Shown here: piece after piece, positions 53,292-61,941 of the stretch
Position numbering within the stretch: position 1 is the first letter of the stretch
Layout of the letters: each line of letters opens with the position of its first letter
Assembly (NCBI RefSeq): GCF_009740285.1
Contig: NZ_CP046566.1
Coordinates: 2,662,501-2,726,500, forward strand
Origin: Phnomibacter ginsenosidimutans
GTDB taxonomy: Bacteria; Bacteroidota; Bacteroidia; Chitinophagales; Chitinophagaceae
Reading direction: 5' to 3'
DNA length: 64,000 nt
Translations under genes and position numbers: made by a program
The notes under the pieces: generated by a model
Seen by the model: the letters and a program-made list of their open reading frames with translations, nothing else
What the model was told of the DNA's origin: nothing
The model's database searches: none

Positions 53292-55223
53292 ATGAGAAAA
53301 ACAGCTTTCCTCCTGTTGCTGTCGGCCCTGTTGTACCAAAGCGGCCGTGCCCAGCAAGCAGCCATCGACAGCATACTGAAAGTACTGCCCAAGCAACAAG
53401 ATTCTACTTTGTGCATGAGTTACAACGAGCTCACCTGGCTGTACCGTGCCAGCGATAAACAAGCCGCCATTGCATATGGCGAAAAAGCCGTGGCATTGGC
53501 CAAACAAATCAAGTTTCCCAAGGGCGAAGCACAGGCCTACAACGACCTCGGCATTATTCAACTCGACTTGCAAAACATGACGCTGGCCAAGCAATTGTTT
53601 CGGCAGAGCATGGCCATTCGTACCCAACTGAAAGACGACAAAGGCCTGGCAGGTTTGCATTTGAAAATGGGTATTGTCTACAACAAAGAAGCCCATTACG
53701 ATTCGGCGTTGGATGCAGGCTTGAAAGCATTGGCATTGTATGAAAAACTGAAAGACGATTATGGCATAGCCACTGCGCTAAACAATGTGGGCAGTGCCAA
53801 CAATCATGTAGGCAATATTGAAAGTGCATTGGATTATCACCGCAGGGCATTGGCCATTCGGGAGAAAATAAACGATGTGCCGGGCATGGGTGCCAGCTAT
53901 GTAAATGTGGGTAACGCTTATGTATTGCTGTCGCAGTTCGACACCGCTATTCCTTACCTCATAAAAGCAGAAGAGTACACCCGTGCTACCAATAGCTGGG
54001 AGTATCTGGCGAGTGCCCTCAACAACCTCGGTATTTGTTATCTCTACAAAAAAGAATACGCAACAGCCAAACCCTACGCCGAAGAAGCATACGACATCCG
54101 CAAGCAGTTGGGCGATATTCGTTCGCAGGCCATTTCGGCCAATGTGTGTGGCCGCATACTGCACGGACTGGGCCAGCATACCCAAGCAGAAGCCTTGCTC
54201 ACAGAGGCTTTGCAAGCAGCGGACACGTTGGAAAGTTCACTCACAGAAAAAATGCGTTTGCATGAAGCATTGGCCATGGCCTATGAAGGACAAGGCAAAT
54301 GGAAACAAGCTTTGGCTTCGGAAAGAACCCGCATTCAGCTAATGGACTCGCTGAAAGTAACCGACATGAATGCCCGGTTCAGCGAAATGGAAACCCAATA
54401 TCAAACCCTGCGCAAAGAGCAACAGATTACAGAGCAACAATATGAACTCAGCCGCAAAAACTGGATGATAGCTATTGCTGCTGCAGTATTGGTGTTGGGC
54501 TCATTGCTGGCCTATAGTTACTACCGCAGATTTAAGCTGAAGCAACAGCAACAACTGCAGGCCGAAGTAATGCGTCAACAGGAGCTGGCAACCAAAGCGG
54601 TGATGGAAGCAGAAGAAAATGAACGCAAACGCATCGCTACCGAACTGCACGATGGTGTGGGCCAAATGATGAGTGCAGCCCGCATGAACCTGAGTGCTTT
54701 TGAAAATGATTTGCCGCAGCAGGATGCGGATGCCCGTGCCCGCTTCGACCGTATCATTAGTCTTGTAGATGAAAGCTGTAAAGAAGTACGCAGCGTAAGC
54801 CACAACATGATGCCGAACGCCTTGCTGAAAAAAGGACTGGCAGCCGCCGTGAGAGAATTTGTCGACAAAATTGACAACCGCATATTGAAAGTGGCCCTAC
54901 ATGCCGAAGGCCTGAACGAACGGCTGGATGCCAACACCGAATCGATGGTGTACCGGGTGGTGCAAGAGTGCATCAACAACGTCATCAAACACAGTGGTGC
55001 CAACCAGCTCGATCTCTCCCTCATCAATGACAATGACGGGCTGAGCATTACCATTGAAGATAATGGCCGCGGCTTTGATGCCAGCCACCAGAGCGAAGGC
55101 ATTGGCCTCAAAAACATTCGTAGCCGGGTGGCGTATTTAAAAGGTGAAGTAGAATGGGACAGCCGCCCCGGACATGGAACCGCTGTTACCATTTTTGTAC
55201 CTCAGGCTGGTGTCGAAAAATAA
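53292..55223 (+). CDS. TPR-domain sensor histidine kinase (HisKA_3)
   Basis: 643 residues. Signal peptide 1-21 (MRKTAFLLLLSALLYQSGRA), then seven or so tetratricopeptide repeats in the periplasm (~45-360, e.g. KQAAIAYGEKAVALAKQIKF, YDSALDAGLKALALYEKLKD, IESALDYHRRALAIREKIND), one membrane helix (~392-411, WMIAIAAAVLVLGSLLAYSY), a coiled coil, HisKA_3 with the phospho-accepting His in KRIATELHDGVGQMMSAAR, and an HATPase domain (VVQECINNVIKHSGA, SITIEDNGRGFD, GIGLKNIRSRVAYLKGE). The cognate NarL regulator begins 11 bp later. The signal sensed is unknown; TPR sensors of this layout are common in Bacteroidota. Confidence 0.94.
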   Translation: MRKTAFLLLLSALLYQSGRAQQAAIDSILKVLPKQQDSTLCMSYNELTWLYRASDKQAAIAYGEKAVALAKQIKFPKGEAQAYNDLGIIQLDLQNMTLAKQLFRQSMAIRTQLKDDKGLAGLHLKMGIVYNKEAHYDSALDAGLKALALYEKLKDDYGIATALNNVGSANNHVGNIESALDYHRRALAIREKINDVPGMGASYVNVGNAYVLLSQFDTAIPYLIKAEEYTRATNSWEYLASALNNLGICYLYKKEYATAKPYAEEAYDIRKQLGDIRSQAISANVCGRILHGLGQHTQAEALLTEALQAADTLESSLTEKMRLHEALAMAYEGQGKWKQALASERTRIQLMDSLKVTDMNARFSEMETQYQTLRKEQQITEQQYELSRKNWMIAIAAAVLVLGSLLAYSYYRRFKLKQQQQLQAEVMRQQELATKAVMEAEENERKRIATELHDGVGQMMSAARMNLSAFENDLPQQDADARARFDRIISLVDESCKEVRSVSHNMMPNALLKKGLAAAVREFVDKIDNRILKVALHAEGLNERLDANTESMVYRVVQECINNVIKHSGANQLDLSLINDNDGLSITIEDNGRGFDASHQSEGIGLKNIRSRVAYLKGEVEWDSRPGHGTAVTIFVPQAGVEK

Positions 55224-55234
55224 AATACATTGCC

Positions 55235-55882
55235 ATGCGAAAAATGGGGAAGCCAATCAACATATTCATTGTAGACGATCACCAGATTGTCATCGACGGT
55301 TTGCGTTCGTTGCTCACCGGTGTGGATGACTTCAATATTGTAGGCTACACCACCACGCCTACCGAAGCCGTGGCAGCCATGGCCCAATTGCAACCCGATA
55401 TTTTACTGACCGATGTAATGATGCCCGGCATGACCGGCCAGCAATTGAGCAAGCAGGTGCGGGCCCGTTTTCCGCACATGAAAATACTGGCGCTAAGCAT
55501 GAGTGGCCAGGGCGACATTGTAGATGAAATGATCAACGATGCCGACATCAATGGCTATGTGCTCAAGAATATTGGCAAAGAAGAATTGCAAAAAGCCATT
55601 CTGAAAATTGCAGCCGGCGGCATTTATTTCAGCGAGGAAGTGCTGAAAGAACTGGAGAAACAAAGCCACATAAAAAAGGAAACAGAAGAGGCACAACTAA
55701 CTCAACGGGAAATAGAAATTGTACGCTTGATAGAAAAAGAAATGGGCAACAAAGAAATTGCCGAAGCCCTCTTTATTTCTGAACGCACAGTAGAAACGCA
55801 CCGCAAAAACATCTTCCGCAAAACCCAAACCAACAGTGTGATTGGCTTGGTGAAGTATGCTTACGAGCATAAATTAATATAG
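55235..55882 (+). CDS. NarL/FixJ-type response regulator
   Basis: 215 residues from the ATG at 55235, 11 bp after the kinase stop; the frame is open into the kinase gene but that part reads poorly. Receiver domain (INIFIVDDHQIVIDGLRSLL, phospho-acceptor in DILLTDVMMPGMTGQ, ILALSMSGQGDIV, Lys in YVLKNIGKEEL) and C-terminal LuxR helix-turn-helix (LTQREIEIVRLIEKEMGNKE, ALFISERTVETHRKNIFRKT). Clearly the partner of the TPR kinase. Similar in layout to the orphan regulator at 44.4 kb. A hairpin overlaps its stop codon. Confidence 0.94.
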   Translation: MRKMGKPINIFIVDDHQIVIDGLRSLLTGVDDFNIVGYTTTPTEAVAAMAQLQPDILLTDVMMPGMTGQQLSKQVRARFPHMKILALSMSGQGDIVDEMINDADINGYVLKNIGKEELQKAILKIAAGGIYFSEEVLKELEKQSHIKKETEEAQLTQREIEIVRLIEKEMGNKEIAEALFISERTVETHRKNIFRKTQTNSVIGLVKYAYEHKLI

Positions 55883-55907
55883 GCACCACATTGCTGCAGT
55901 GCCTATA
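55878..55907. terminator. Hairpin at the end of the response regulator gene
   Basis: Perfect stem TATAGGCAC / GTGCCTATA with a 12-nt loop starting inside the stop codon, between two convergent genes. T-tract is weak (CTTATGCTTT), so a bidirectional or inefficient terminator. Confidence 0.55.
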
Positions 55908-55933
55908 CTTATGCTTTCGTCAATCTGTAGTCG

Positions 55934-56878
55934 TTACTTTTTCAAGTTGGCAAACATATCCGCCGTCATGGCTGCCAAATCGTATTCAGGCTTCCAGCCC
56001 CAATCTCTGGTGGCTACTGAATCATCAATACTTTGTGGCCAGCTGTCCGCAATGGTTTGCCGATAGTCGGGCTTGTACGACATGGTAAAACCATCAATGT
56101 GTTTGGCAACTTCAGCACCGATTTCTTTGGGTGAAAAACTCATGCCGCTCAGGTTGTACGAATGCCGCACGTTGATTTTTTCTGCCGGAGCTTCCATGAG
56201 TTCAATAGTACCTCTGATGGCATCGGGCATGTACATCATGGGCAGGTAGGTGTCCTCTTTTAAAAAGCAATCGTAATGCTTGTGCTCTAGAGCTTCATGA
56301 AAAATTTCTACGGCATAATCGGTAGTGCCGCCACCCGGTGCACTCTTGTAGCTGATGAGGCCGGGATAGCGGATGCTACGCACATCTACACCGTAGCGTT
56401 GGAAATAATAATCGCACCAAAACTCGCCGGCATACTTGCTGATGCCATACACTGTGGTTGGTTCTATAATGGTTTGCTGCGGGCAGTTTTGCCGGGGCGA
56501 TGTAGGGCCAAACACCGCGATGGAAGAAGGCCAGTACACTTTGTGCAATTTTTCTTCCCGTGCAATGTCGAGCACATTGAGCAGGCCCTGCATGTTTAAA
56601 TGCCAGGCCAGTCCGGGATTTTTTTCACCTGTGGCACTCAGGATGGCTGCCAGCAAATAAATCTGTGTAATACCTTGGCGAATCACCTGCACATGCAGCA
56701 TTTCTTTGTTCATTACATCCAACGCCACATAAGGGCCGGTACCTTCCAGCAGTGGGTTTTGCTCCCGCAAATCGCTGGCAATGACGTTGGCGTTACCGTA
56801 AATATTGCGCAGGGCCAACGTGAGTTCAACCCCAATTTGGCCAGAGGCCCCTATCACTAAAATTTTCTCTTTCGACAT
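55934..56878 (-). CDS. tdh: L-threonine 3-dehydrogenase, SDR (epimerase-like) type
   Basis: 314 residues from the ATG at 56878 (MSKEKILVIGASGQIGVELT); a TTG three codons upstream is possible. Extended short-chain dehydrogenase: nucleotide loop GASGQIG, catalytic Tyr-Lys in TTVYGISKYAGEF, and the family-specific YPGLISYKSAPGGGTTDYAV and DTYLPMMYMPDAIRGTIEL. These match NAD-dependent L-threonine dehydrogenases of the UDP-galactose-epimerase-like type (2-amino-3-ketobutyrate formation), known from Flavobacterium and Thermoplasma. No kbl gene is adjacent. A generic NAD-dependent epimerase is the alternative. Confidence 0.88.
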   Translation of the reverse strand: MSKEKILVIGASGQIGVELTLALRNIYGNANVIASDLREQNPLLEGTGPYVALDVMNKEMLHVQVIRQGITQIYLLAAILSATGEKNPGLAWHLNMQGLLNVLDIAREEKLHKVYWPSSIAVFGPTSPRQNCPQQTIIEPTTVYGISKYAGEFWCDYYFQRYGVDVRSIRYPGLISYKSAPGGGTTDYAVEIFHEALEHKHYDCFLKEDTYLPMMYMPDAIRGTIELMEAPAEKINVRHSYNLSGMSFSPKEIGAEVAKHIDGFTMSYKPDYRQTIADSWPQSIDDSVATRDWGWKPEYDLAAMTADMFANLKK

Positions 56879-57019
56879 AGCAGGCAAGCTATTGGTGAAT
56901 AAATAATTGCGGGCAAAAGTACTGCCTTCGGCGCATGGCTTTTACAAACAAAAGTGAATGGAATGTAAATGCGTTTTTCTGCAAGTAGCATACCCGGTAG
57001 CTTACATGGAGTGGCCGCT

Positions 57020-57027
57020 TATCTTTG
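57020..57027 (+). promoter_or_regulatory. kdsA -7 element, near-leaderless
   Basis: TATCTTTG is an exact match to TAnnTTTG and ends 4 nt before the ATG at 57032. No TTG at the usual spacing was found. If this is the promoter, the mRNA begins at or just inside the start codon. Confidence 0.45.
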
Positions 57028-57031
57028 TCGC

Positions 57032-57871
57032 ATGGAAAATTTTTTGCAGCAGCTGTTTGCACAGCAATCCTACAAGTCAAATAATTTCTTTTTGATAGCC
57101 GGCCCCTGCGTGGTGGAAAGTGAAGATCTGGTAATGGAAGTGGCAGAAACCGTGAGTGGCATTTGCAAAAAACTAGAGATACCCTACGTATTTAAAGCCA
57201 GCTACCGCAAAGCCAACCGTACCAGTGCCAGCAGTTTTACTGGTTTGGGCGATGAAGTGGGCTTGGGCCTCATTAAAAAAGTGGGCGACAAATACCAACT
57301 GCCTACCACCAGCGATGTGCATGCTCACGATGAATGTGCAGAAGCAGCCAAGTACATCGACATTTTACAAATACCCGCATTCTTGTGCCGCCAAACAGAT
57401 TTGCTGTTGGCCGCCGCCGATACCGGCAAAATTGTAAACGTGAAGAAAGGGCAATTCCTCAGCGGTCCTTCTATGAAGTTTGCCGTGGAAAAAATCCGTC
57501 AGGCGGGAAATGACAAAATCATGCTCACCGAAAGAGGTACCACTTTTGGTTACCAGGATTTGGTGGTAGACTACCGCAATATTCCCTGGATGAAAGAACA
57601 CGGCACTCCAGTAATAATGGATTGTACGCACAGCCTGCAGCAGCCCAACCAAACCAGCGGCGTTACCGGAGGCAATCCTCAACTGATTGGTACAGTAGCC
57701 AAAGCAGCCATTGCCACAGGAGCCAATGGTTTATTTATAGAAACCCACCCCAACCCTGCCATGGCCAAAAGTGATGGTGCCAATATGCTTCGGCTTGATT
57801 TGCTGGAGCCTTTGCTGTATCAATTGGTGGAGCTCAGAATGACTATTGCAAAACTGGAAAGCATGTCTTAA
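57032..57871 (+). CDS. kdsA: 3-deoxy-8-phosphooctulonate synthase (KDO 8-P synthase)
   Basis: 279 residues from the ATG at 57032 (MENFLQQLFAQQSYKSNNFF). Condenses phosphoenolpyruvate and arabinose-5-phosphate for lipopolysaccharide KDO. Signatures: FLIAGPCVVESEDL, VFKASYRKANRTSASSFTGL, TTSDVHAHDECAEAAKYIDI, LTERGTTFGYQDLVVDYRNI, and MDCTHSLQQPNQTSGVTGGN. The Cys in AGPCVVES could mark a metal-dependent form. Monocistronic, divergent from tdh. The upstream in-frame start at 56969 would span the candidate promoter. Confidence 0.95.
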   Translation: MENFLQQLFAQQSYKSNNFFLIAGPCVVESEDLVMEVAETVSGICKKLEIPYVFKASYRKANRTSASSFTGLGDEVGLGLIKKVGDKYQLPTTSDVHAHDECAEAAKYIDILQIPAFLCRQTDLLLAAADTGKIVNVKKGQFLSGPSMKFAVEKIRQAGNDKIMLTERGTTFGYQDLVVDYRNIPWMKEHGTPVIMDCTHSLQQPNQTSGVTGGNPQLIGTVAKAAIATGANGLFIETHPNPAMAKSDGANMLRLDLLEPLLYQLVELRMTIAKLESMS

Positions 57872-58027
57872 TTTGTAGGAGCTACGCCATTGGAAAGAAA
57901 TTATTGCACAAAGTGCTGATAAACGGTGAGGTTATACCACAATTTCGGTACAGATGTGTATATGTTTAAGGGTAGCATAAAAGTGTTTTTGTCATTTTTA
58001 CACTTCCTAAAACATACGCCCTTACTA

Positions 58028-59656
58028 ATGCGTGTCCGCATCTCATTCATCACCTTGTTTTTTGTATTCGCTTGTAGCGTTGACACACTGTTTGCACAAA
58101 ACTATGGATCAGGCAATGTGATTCTGGTTCGGGTTGGTACGGGCCTTGATGCATTGTCTAACACAGGCTCTCCCGTTTTTTTGGATGAATACACGCCAAC
58201 TGGTACGATTGTTAGTCAAACCACCATTCCTACCACTGCTAACGGAAGCCAGCAAATTTTGATTTTGGGTGGCACCTCTACTACAGAGGGCATGATTACC
58301 CGTTCGCTAGATGGCCACTACCTGGTGTTGGCCGGCTATAACAGGCCATTGGGCGGTGTGGGTTCGCTATCCTCTACAACATCAGCCAGCGTAGCCAGAA
58401 GTATAGCCCGTATCGACGCATCAAAGAATATCGACCTCACCACAGCACTTACCGATTTTGCATCTGCAGGCAGCCCTAGAAGTGCTGTAACATCAGATGG
58501 CACCAAGTTTTGGAGTGCTGGTGGCACCAATGGAATTCGCTATTTTACCTTGGGCAGCACCACTTCAACACAAATTAGTACAACCATCACCAATGCCCGT
58601 GTGGTGGGAGTTGCAGATAACCGCTTGTTTGTGAGCAGTGCCACTTCTACTTACCGCTTGGGTCAAATGGGTACTGGCTTGCCGGAAACAGCAGGACAAA
58701 CTTTGGTTAACCTGCCGGGCTATCCTTCAGCAAGTGGCAGTCCATATCAATTTGTATTCTTCGATTTGAATGCCAGTGAACCCGGACCAGATGTATTATA
58801 TGTGGCAGATGATTTGTCAGGCATTCAGAAGTATTCATTGGTAGCAGGTACCTGGACAGCGAACGGCATAGTTGGCGCCGATGCAGATGACTACCGAGGT
58901 CTTACCGGATACAAAAATCCGGCAGATAACTCAATTGTATTGTTTGCTACCCGCAAAGGTGGTTCCGGTGGTACTGGCGGTGGTGAGTTGGTAACTTTAA
59001 CGGATAATTCCGGATACAATGCAGCCATTGGTTCGCTTACTCCTACTTTGCTTGCCACTGCAGCACTCAATCAGGCGTATCGTGGCGTTGCCATGGCACC
59101 AGAAGCCATTTCATTGCCGGTAGATGTATTGTCTTTCACTGCCAGCAAAACCAGCCGGGCACATGTTTTGGCCTGGACTACGGCTCAGGAAAACAACATC
59201 AGCCGTTATGTAGTTGAAAGAAGCCAAAACGGACAACAGTTTACTGCTTTGCAAGCCTTGGCTGCTAAAGGCAATCAGTTGTACAACGCCTATCAAATCG
59301 ATGATGTAAGGCCATTGGCTGGAAATAATTTCTACCGGCTCCGCATAGAAGAAAAGGACGGCACCGTTCGCTATAGCAAATTGGTTCGCTTACAGGCGGC
59401 CAACAATACAGCAGGTTTTGCTGTTTGGCCTAACCCAGTGCAACGTGGGGCCGGCATTACCGTACAGCATCCTGTAGCAAAAACAAAAGCAACCATCAGC
59501 ATTTATACTTTGGAAGGTAAAATGCTGTTGCAATACCCTGTACCTGCAGAAGCCATGCAAACCAGCCTCAATAGCCAGTTACTGGTAGCCGGATTGTATC
59601 GGTTGGTATACAACAACGGCACACAACAAACCGCAACTCAAATTAGTGTCCAATAG
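58028..59656 (+). CDS. Secreted protein with T9SS type A sorting domain, unknown function
   Basis: 542 residues from the ATG at 58028 (MRVRISFITLFFVFACSVDT, signal peptide ending LFAQ). The middle (~25-360) is Ser/Thr/Gly-rich and repetitive, probably a beta-propeller (ARIDASKNIDLTTALTDFAS, FVFFDLNASEPGPDVLYVAD, NGIVGADADDYRGLTGYKNP, VLFATRKGGSGGTGGGELV). A beta-sandwich spacer (VDVLSFTASKTSRAHVLAW then YVVERSQNGQQFTALQAL) and the C-terminal T9SS domain (GFAVWPNPVQRG, VAGLYRLVYNNG) follow, so it is exported through type IX secretion to the cell surface. No catalytic motif recognised. A strong terminator follows. Confidence 0.88.
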   Translation: MRVRISFITLFFVFACSVDTLFAQNYGSGNVILVRVGTGLDALSNTGSPVFLDEYTPTGTIVSQTTIPTTANGSQQILILGGTSTTEGMITRSLDGHYLVLAGYNRPLGGVGSLSSTTSASVARSIARIDASKNIDLTTALTDFASAGSPRSAVTSDGTKFWSAGGTNGIRYFTLGSTTSTQISTTITNARVVGVADNRLFVSSATSTYRLGQMGTGLPETAGQTLVNLPGYPSASGSPYQFVFFDLNASEPGPDVLYVADDLSGIQKYSLVAGTWTANGIVGADADDYRGLTGYKNPADNSIVLFATRKGGSGGTGGGELVTLTDNSGYNAAIGSLTPTLLATAALNQAYRGVAMAPEAISLPVDVLSFTASKTSRAHVLAWTTAQENNISRYVVERSQNGQQFTALQALAAKGNQLYNAYQIDDVRPLAGNNFYRLRIEEKDGTVRYSKLVRLQAANNTAGFAVWPNPVQRGAGITVQHPVAKTKATISIYTLEGKMLLQYPVPAEAMQTSLNSQLLVAGLYRLVYNNGTQQTATQISVQ

Positions 59657-59674
59657 GGTTTTTCAGATCAAAAG

Positions 59675-59700
59675 AAAGCCTCCCTTCGGGGAGGTTTTTC
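59675..59700 (+). terminator. Intrinsic terminator after the T9SS protein gene
   Basis: Stem CCTCCC / GGGAGG closed by a TTCG tetraloop and followed by five T, ~22 bp past the stop codon. Confidence 0.88.
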
Positions 59701-59735
59701 TTGTTTAGGGCCTACCCAAAACTTGCTGTAAACAA

Positions 59736-59765
59736 CAAGCGTCGCACCAAATGGTACGACGCTTG
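59736..59765 (-). terminator. Intrinsic terminator after prs
   Basis: Stem CAAGCGTCG-C-ACC / GGT-A-CGACGCTTG with loop AAAT, 22 bp beyond the prs stop; the minus-strand tail TTGTTTA is only moderately T-rich. Confidence 0.65.
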
Positions 59766-59787
59766 CATGATTATTCTACTATTACAA

Positions 59788-60735
59788 TTACTTTCTGTGG
59801 CTGTGTACAAACAAGCTGTGAATGCTCTTGTTTTCGAAGGCGTTGCGAATGGCTACTGCAAACAAATCGGCCACACTAATGGCTTTGATTTTATCGGGTG
59901 CACCTTCTTTTAATGGAATGGTATCACACACAATCAGTTCTTCCATTACGCTGTTGGCAATATTGCTGAACGCATTGCCACTCAACACAGGATGCGTACA
60001 AAATGCACGTACAGACTTAGCCCCTTTTTCTTTGAGTAATGCCGCTGCCTTTGCCAAGGTACCCCCGGTGTCGCAGATGTCATCAATCAAAATAATGTCT
60101 TTGTCCATTACATCGCCAATCACCGTCATGCTGGCAATTTCGTTAGCCCGTTTGCGGTGCTTATCGCAAATCACCATTTCGGCGTTGAAGTAGCTGGCCA
60201 CTTCCCGTACACGGTTGGTGCTACCAACGTCGGGTGCAGCAAAAGTGAGGTTCTCCAAACCCAGTTTTTCGATGTACGGAATGAACACTGCAGAAGAATC
60301 GAGGTGGTCTACTGGAATATCAAAGTAACCCTGAATTTGAGGTGCATGCAGGTCCATAGTAATCACCCGGTCGGCACCTGCAGCGGTAATCATATTGGCG
60401 ACCAGCTTGCTGCCGATGGCTACCCGTGGACGGTCTTTCCTGTCTTGACGGGCATAGCCGTAGTAAGGAATCACCGCAATCACTTTGTAAGCCGATGCAC
60501 GGCGGGCCGCATCAATCATCAGCAACAGCTCCAGCAGGTTGTCGGCGGGGGCATAAGTGCCCTGCACCAAAAACACATAATCGCCACGGATGCTTTCTAA
60601 AAATTCGATGCCAATTTCGCCATCGCTAAACCGTGTTGCGTTCACGGCTCCTAATTCAATGCCGAAATTTTTGGCTATTTTTTCAGCTAAGTACTTCGAA
60701 CCAGTACCTGAAAAAATTCGTGCCTGAAGGCTCAT
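59788..60735 (-). CDS. prs: Ribose-phosphate pyrophosphokinase
   Basis: 315 residues; makes PRPP from ribose-5-phosphate and ATP for nucleotide, His and Trp synthesis. Signatures: IFSGTGSKYLAEKIAKNFGI, GEIGIEFLESIRGDYVFLVQ, YYGYARQDRKDRPRVAIG (ATP loop), VITMDLHAPQIQGYFDIPVD, and the PRPP-binding loop ILIDDICDTGGTLAKAA. Normal length. Divergent from radC (95 bp), with a terminator after its stop. Confidence 0.96.
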   Translation of the reverse strand: MSLQARIFSGTGSKYLAEKIAKNFGIELGAVNATRFSDGEIGIEFLESIRGDYVFLVQGTYAPADNLLELLLMIDAARRASAYKVIAVIPYYGYARQDRKDRPRVAIGSKLVANMITAAGADRVITMDLHAPQIQGYFDIPVDHLDSSAVFIPYIEKLGLENLTFAAPDVGSTNRVREVASYFNAEMVICDKHRKRANEIASMTVIGDVMDKDIILIDDICDTGGTLAKAAALLKEKGAKSVRAFCTHPVLSGNAFSNIANSVMEELIVCDTIPLKEGAPDKIKAISVADLFAVAIRNAFENKSIHSLFVHSHRK

Positions 60736-60830
60736 AACGTAGGTAAATTTATTATCCTTGGAAAAGATGAAAGAGAAATACTAACGGCTGCGAAGATAAG
60801 TGCATCGTATAGGCATCCCCACATAACCAT

Positions 60831-61535
60831 ATGGAAAATTTCAACAAACCACACACACCCATCAAACAATGGGCGACCGATGATAAACCCCGTGAAAAAA
60901 TGCTGGCCCGTGGCGCCGATGCACTCAGTGCCACAGAACTCTTGGCCATTCTTATCAACAATGGTACCCGCAGCAAAAGTGCCATCGACCTGGCGAGAGA
61001 ACTGCTGCTACTCGGCAGCAATAGCCTGAGCAGCCTGGCCAAAATGAGCCTGAAAGATTTACAGAAAGTAAAAGGTGTTGGGCCTGCCAAAGCCGTGGCC
61101 ATTAAAGCTGCACTTCAATTGGGCATTTTATTGGAAGAAGAGGCATTGAACCAGCTGCCGGTGCTTCGCTCCAGCAAAGACATTGCGGTGTATCTGCGAA
61201 AACGCCTACAGCACGAATCGAGAGAATCGTTTATTGTGGTGTACCTCAACAAGGCCAACCGGGTGCTGGCTACCGAAGTGGTGAGTACCGGCGGCGTGAC
61301 CGGCACCATTGCCGATCCGAAAATCATCTTCAAACGGGCTTTGGAATTGCAGGCTTCTCACCTCATTTTATCGCACAACCATCCCAGTGGCAACCTGCGG
61401 CCCAGCGAAGCCGACCGTAAGTTGACTGATAAAATAAAGCAGGCCGCCCGACTGATTGACATGGAAGTGATTGACCACATCATCGTTAGCGATCAGGGCT
61501 ATTACAGCTTTGCCGATTCGGGGGATATGATATGA
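60831..61535 (+). CDS. radC: RadC family (UPF0758) JAB1/MPN domain protein
   Basis: 234 residues. N-terminal helix-hairpin-helix region (1-~95, LLAILINNGTRSKSAIDLAR, LKDLQKVKGVGPAKAVAIKA) and a C-terminal MPN+ metalloprotease-like domain with the JAMM motif LILSHNHPSGNLRPSEADRK (HxH...SxxD) and upstream Glu. Named for a supposed DNA-repair role that has not been confirmed; actual function unclear. It stands alone between divergent prs and a convergent DUF3467 gene. Confidence 0.93.
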   Translation: MENFNKPHTPIKQWATDDKPREKMLARGADALSATELLAILINNGTRSKSAIDLARELLLLGSNSLSSLAKMSLKDLQKVKGVGPAKAVAIKAALQLGILLEEEALNQLPVLRSSKDIAVYLRKRLQHESRESFIVVYLNKANRVLATEVVSTGGVTGTIADPKIIFKRALELQASHLILSHNHPSGNLRPSEADRKLTDKIKQAARLIDMEVIDHIIVSDQGYYSFADSGDMI

Positions 61536-61577
61536 AGGCTAAAGGCGGAAAGCTGAGGGCCAAAAGCTGATAGTAAC

Positions 61578-61886
61578 TTATGCTTGGGCAGCGGGACCAC
61601 CAAAGTTCATGGGCACTTCAATTTGCTCCAGGTCCTGGATGTCACCATTGGCGTCTTCAAAGCGGCTGATGTTTTCGGCCAGTGCTTTCATGAAACGCTT
61701 GGCATGTTGCGGCGTCATAATGATGCGGCTTTTCACCTTGCTTTTAGGTGTACCGGGCATCACATTTACAAAGTCGATCACAAACTCTGCATGACTATGG
61801 GTAATAATGGCCAGATTGGCGTACTGACCTTCAGCTATTTCTTCAGTAATTTCTATGTTCAGTTGATTGGGATTCTCGTTGCTCAT
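61578..61886 (-). CDS. DUF3467 domain protein
   Basis: 102 residues: acidic N-terminus (NIEITEEIAEGQYANLAIIT), then SHAEFVIDFVNVMPGTPKSK and RIIMTPQHAKRFMKALAENI, the hallmark of DUF3467, and a Gly/Pro tail (PMNFGGPAAQA). Small, cytosolic, conserved across Bacteroidota; function unknown. The HhH/beta-barrel gene ends 55 bp upstream and could be co-transcribed. Confidence 0.9.
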   Translation of the reverse strand: MSNENPNQLNIEITEEIAEGQYANLAIITHSHAEFVIDFVNVMPGTPKSKVKSRIIMTPQHAKRFMKALAENISRFEDANGDIQDLEQIEVPMNFGGPAAQA

Positions 61887-61941
61887 GATGTTCGATTATG
61901 CTGCAAACCTAAGGCATAGCTGCAGATGTGAAGTGATACAA

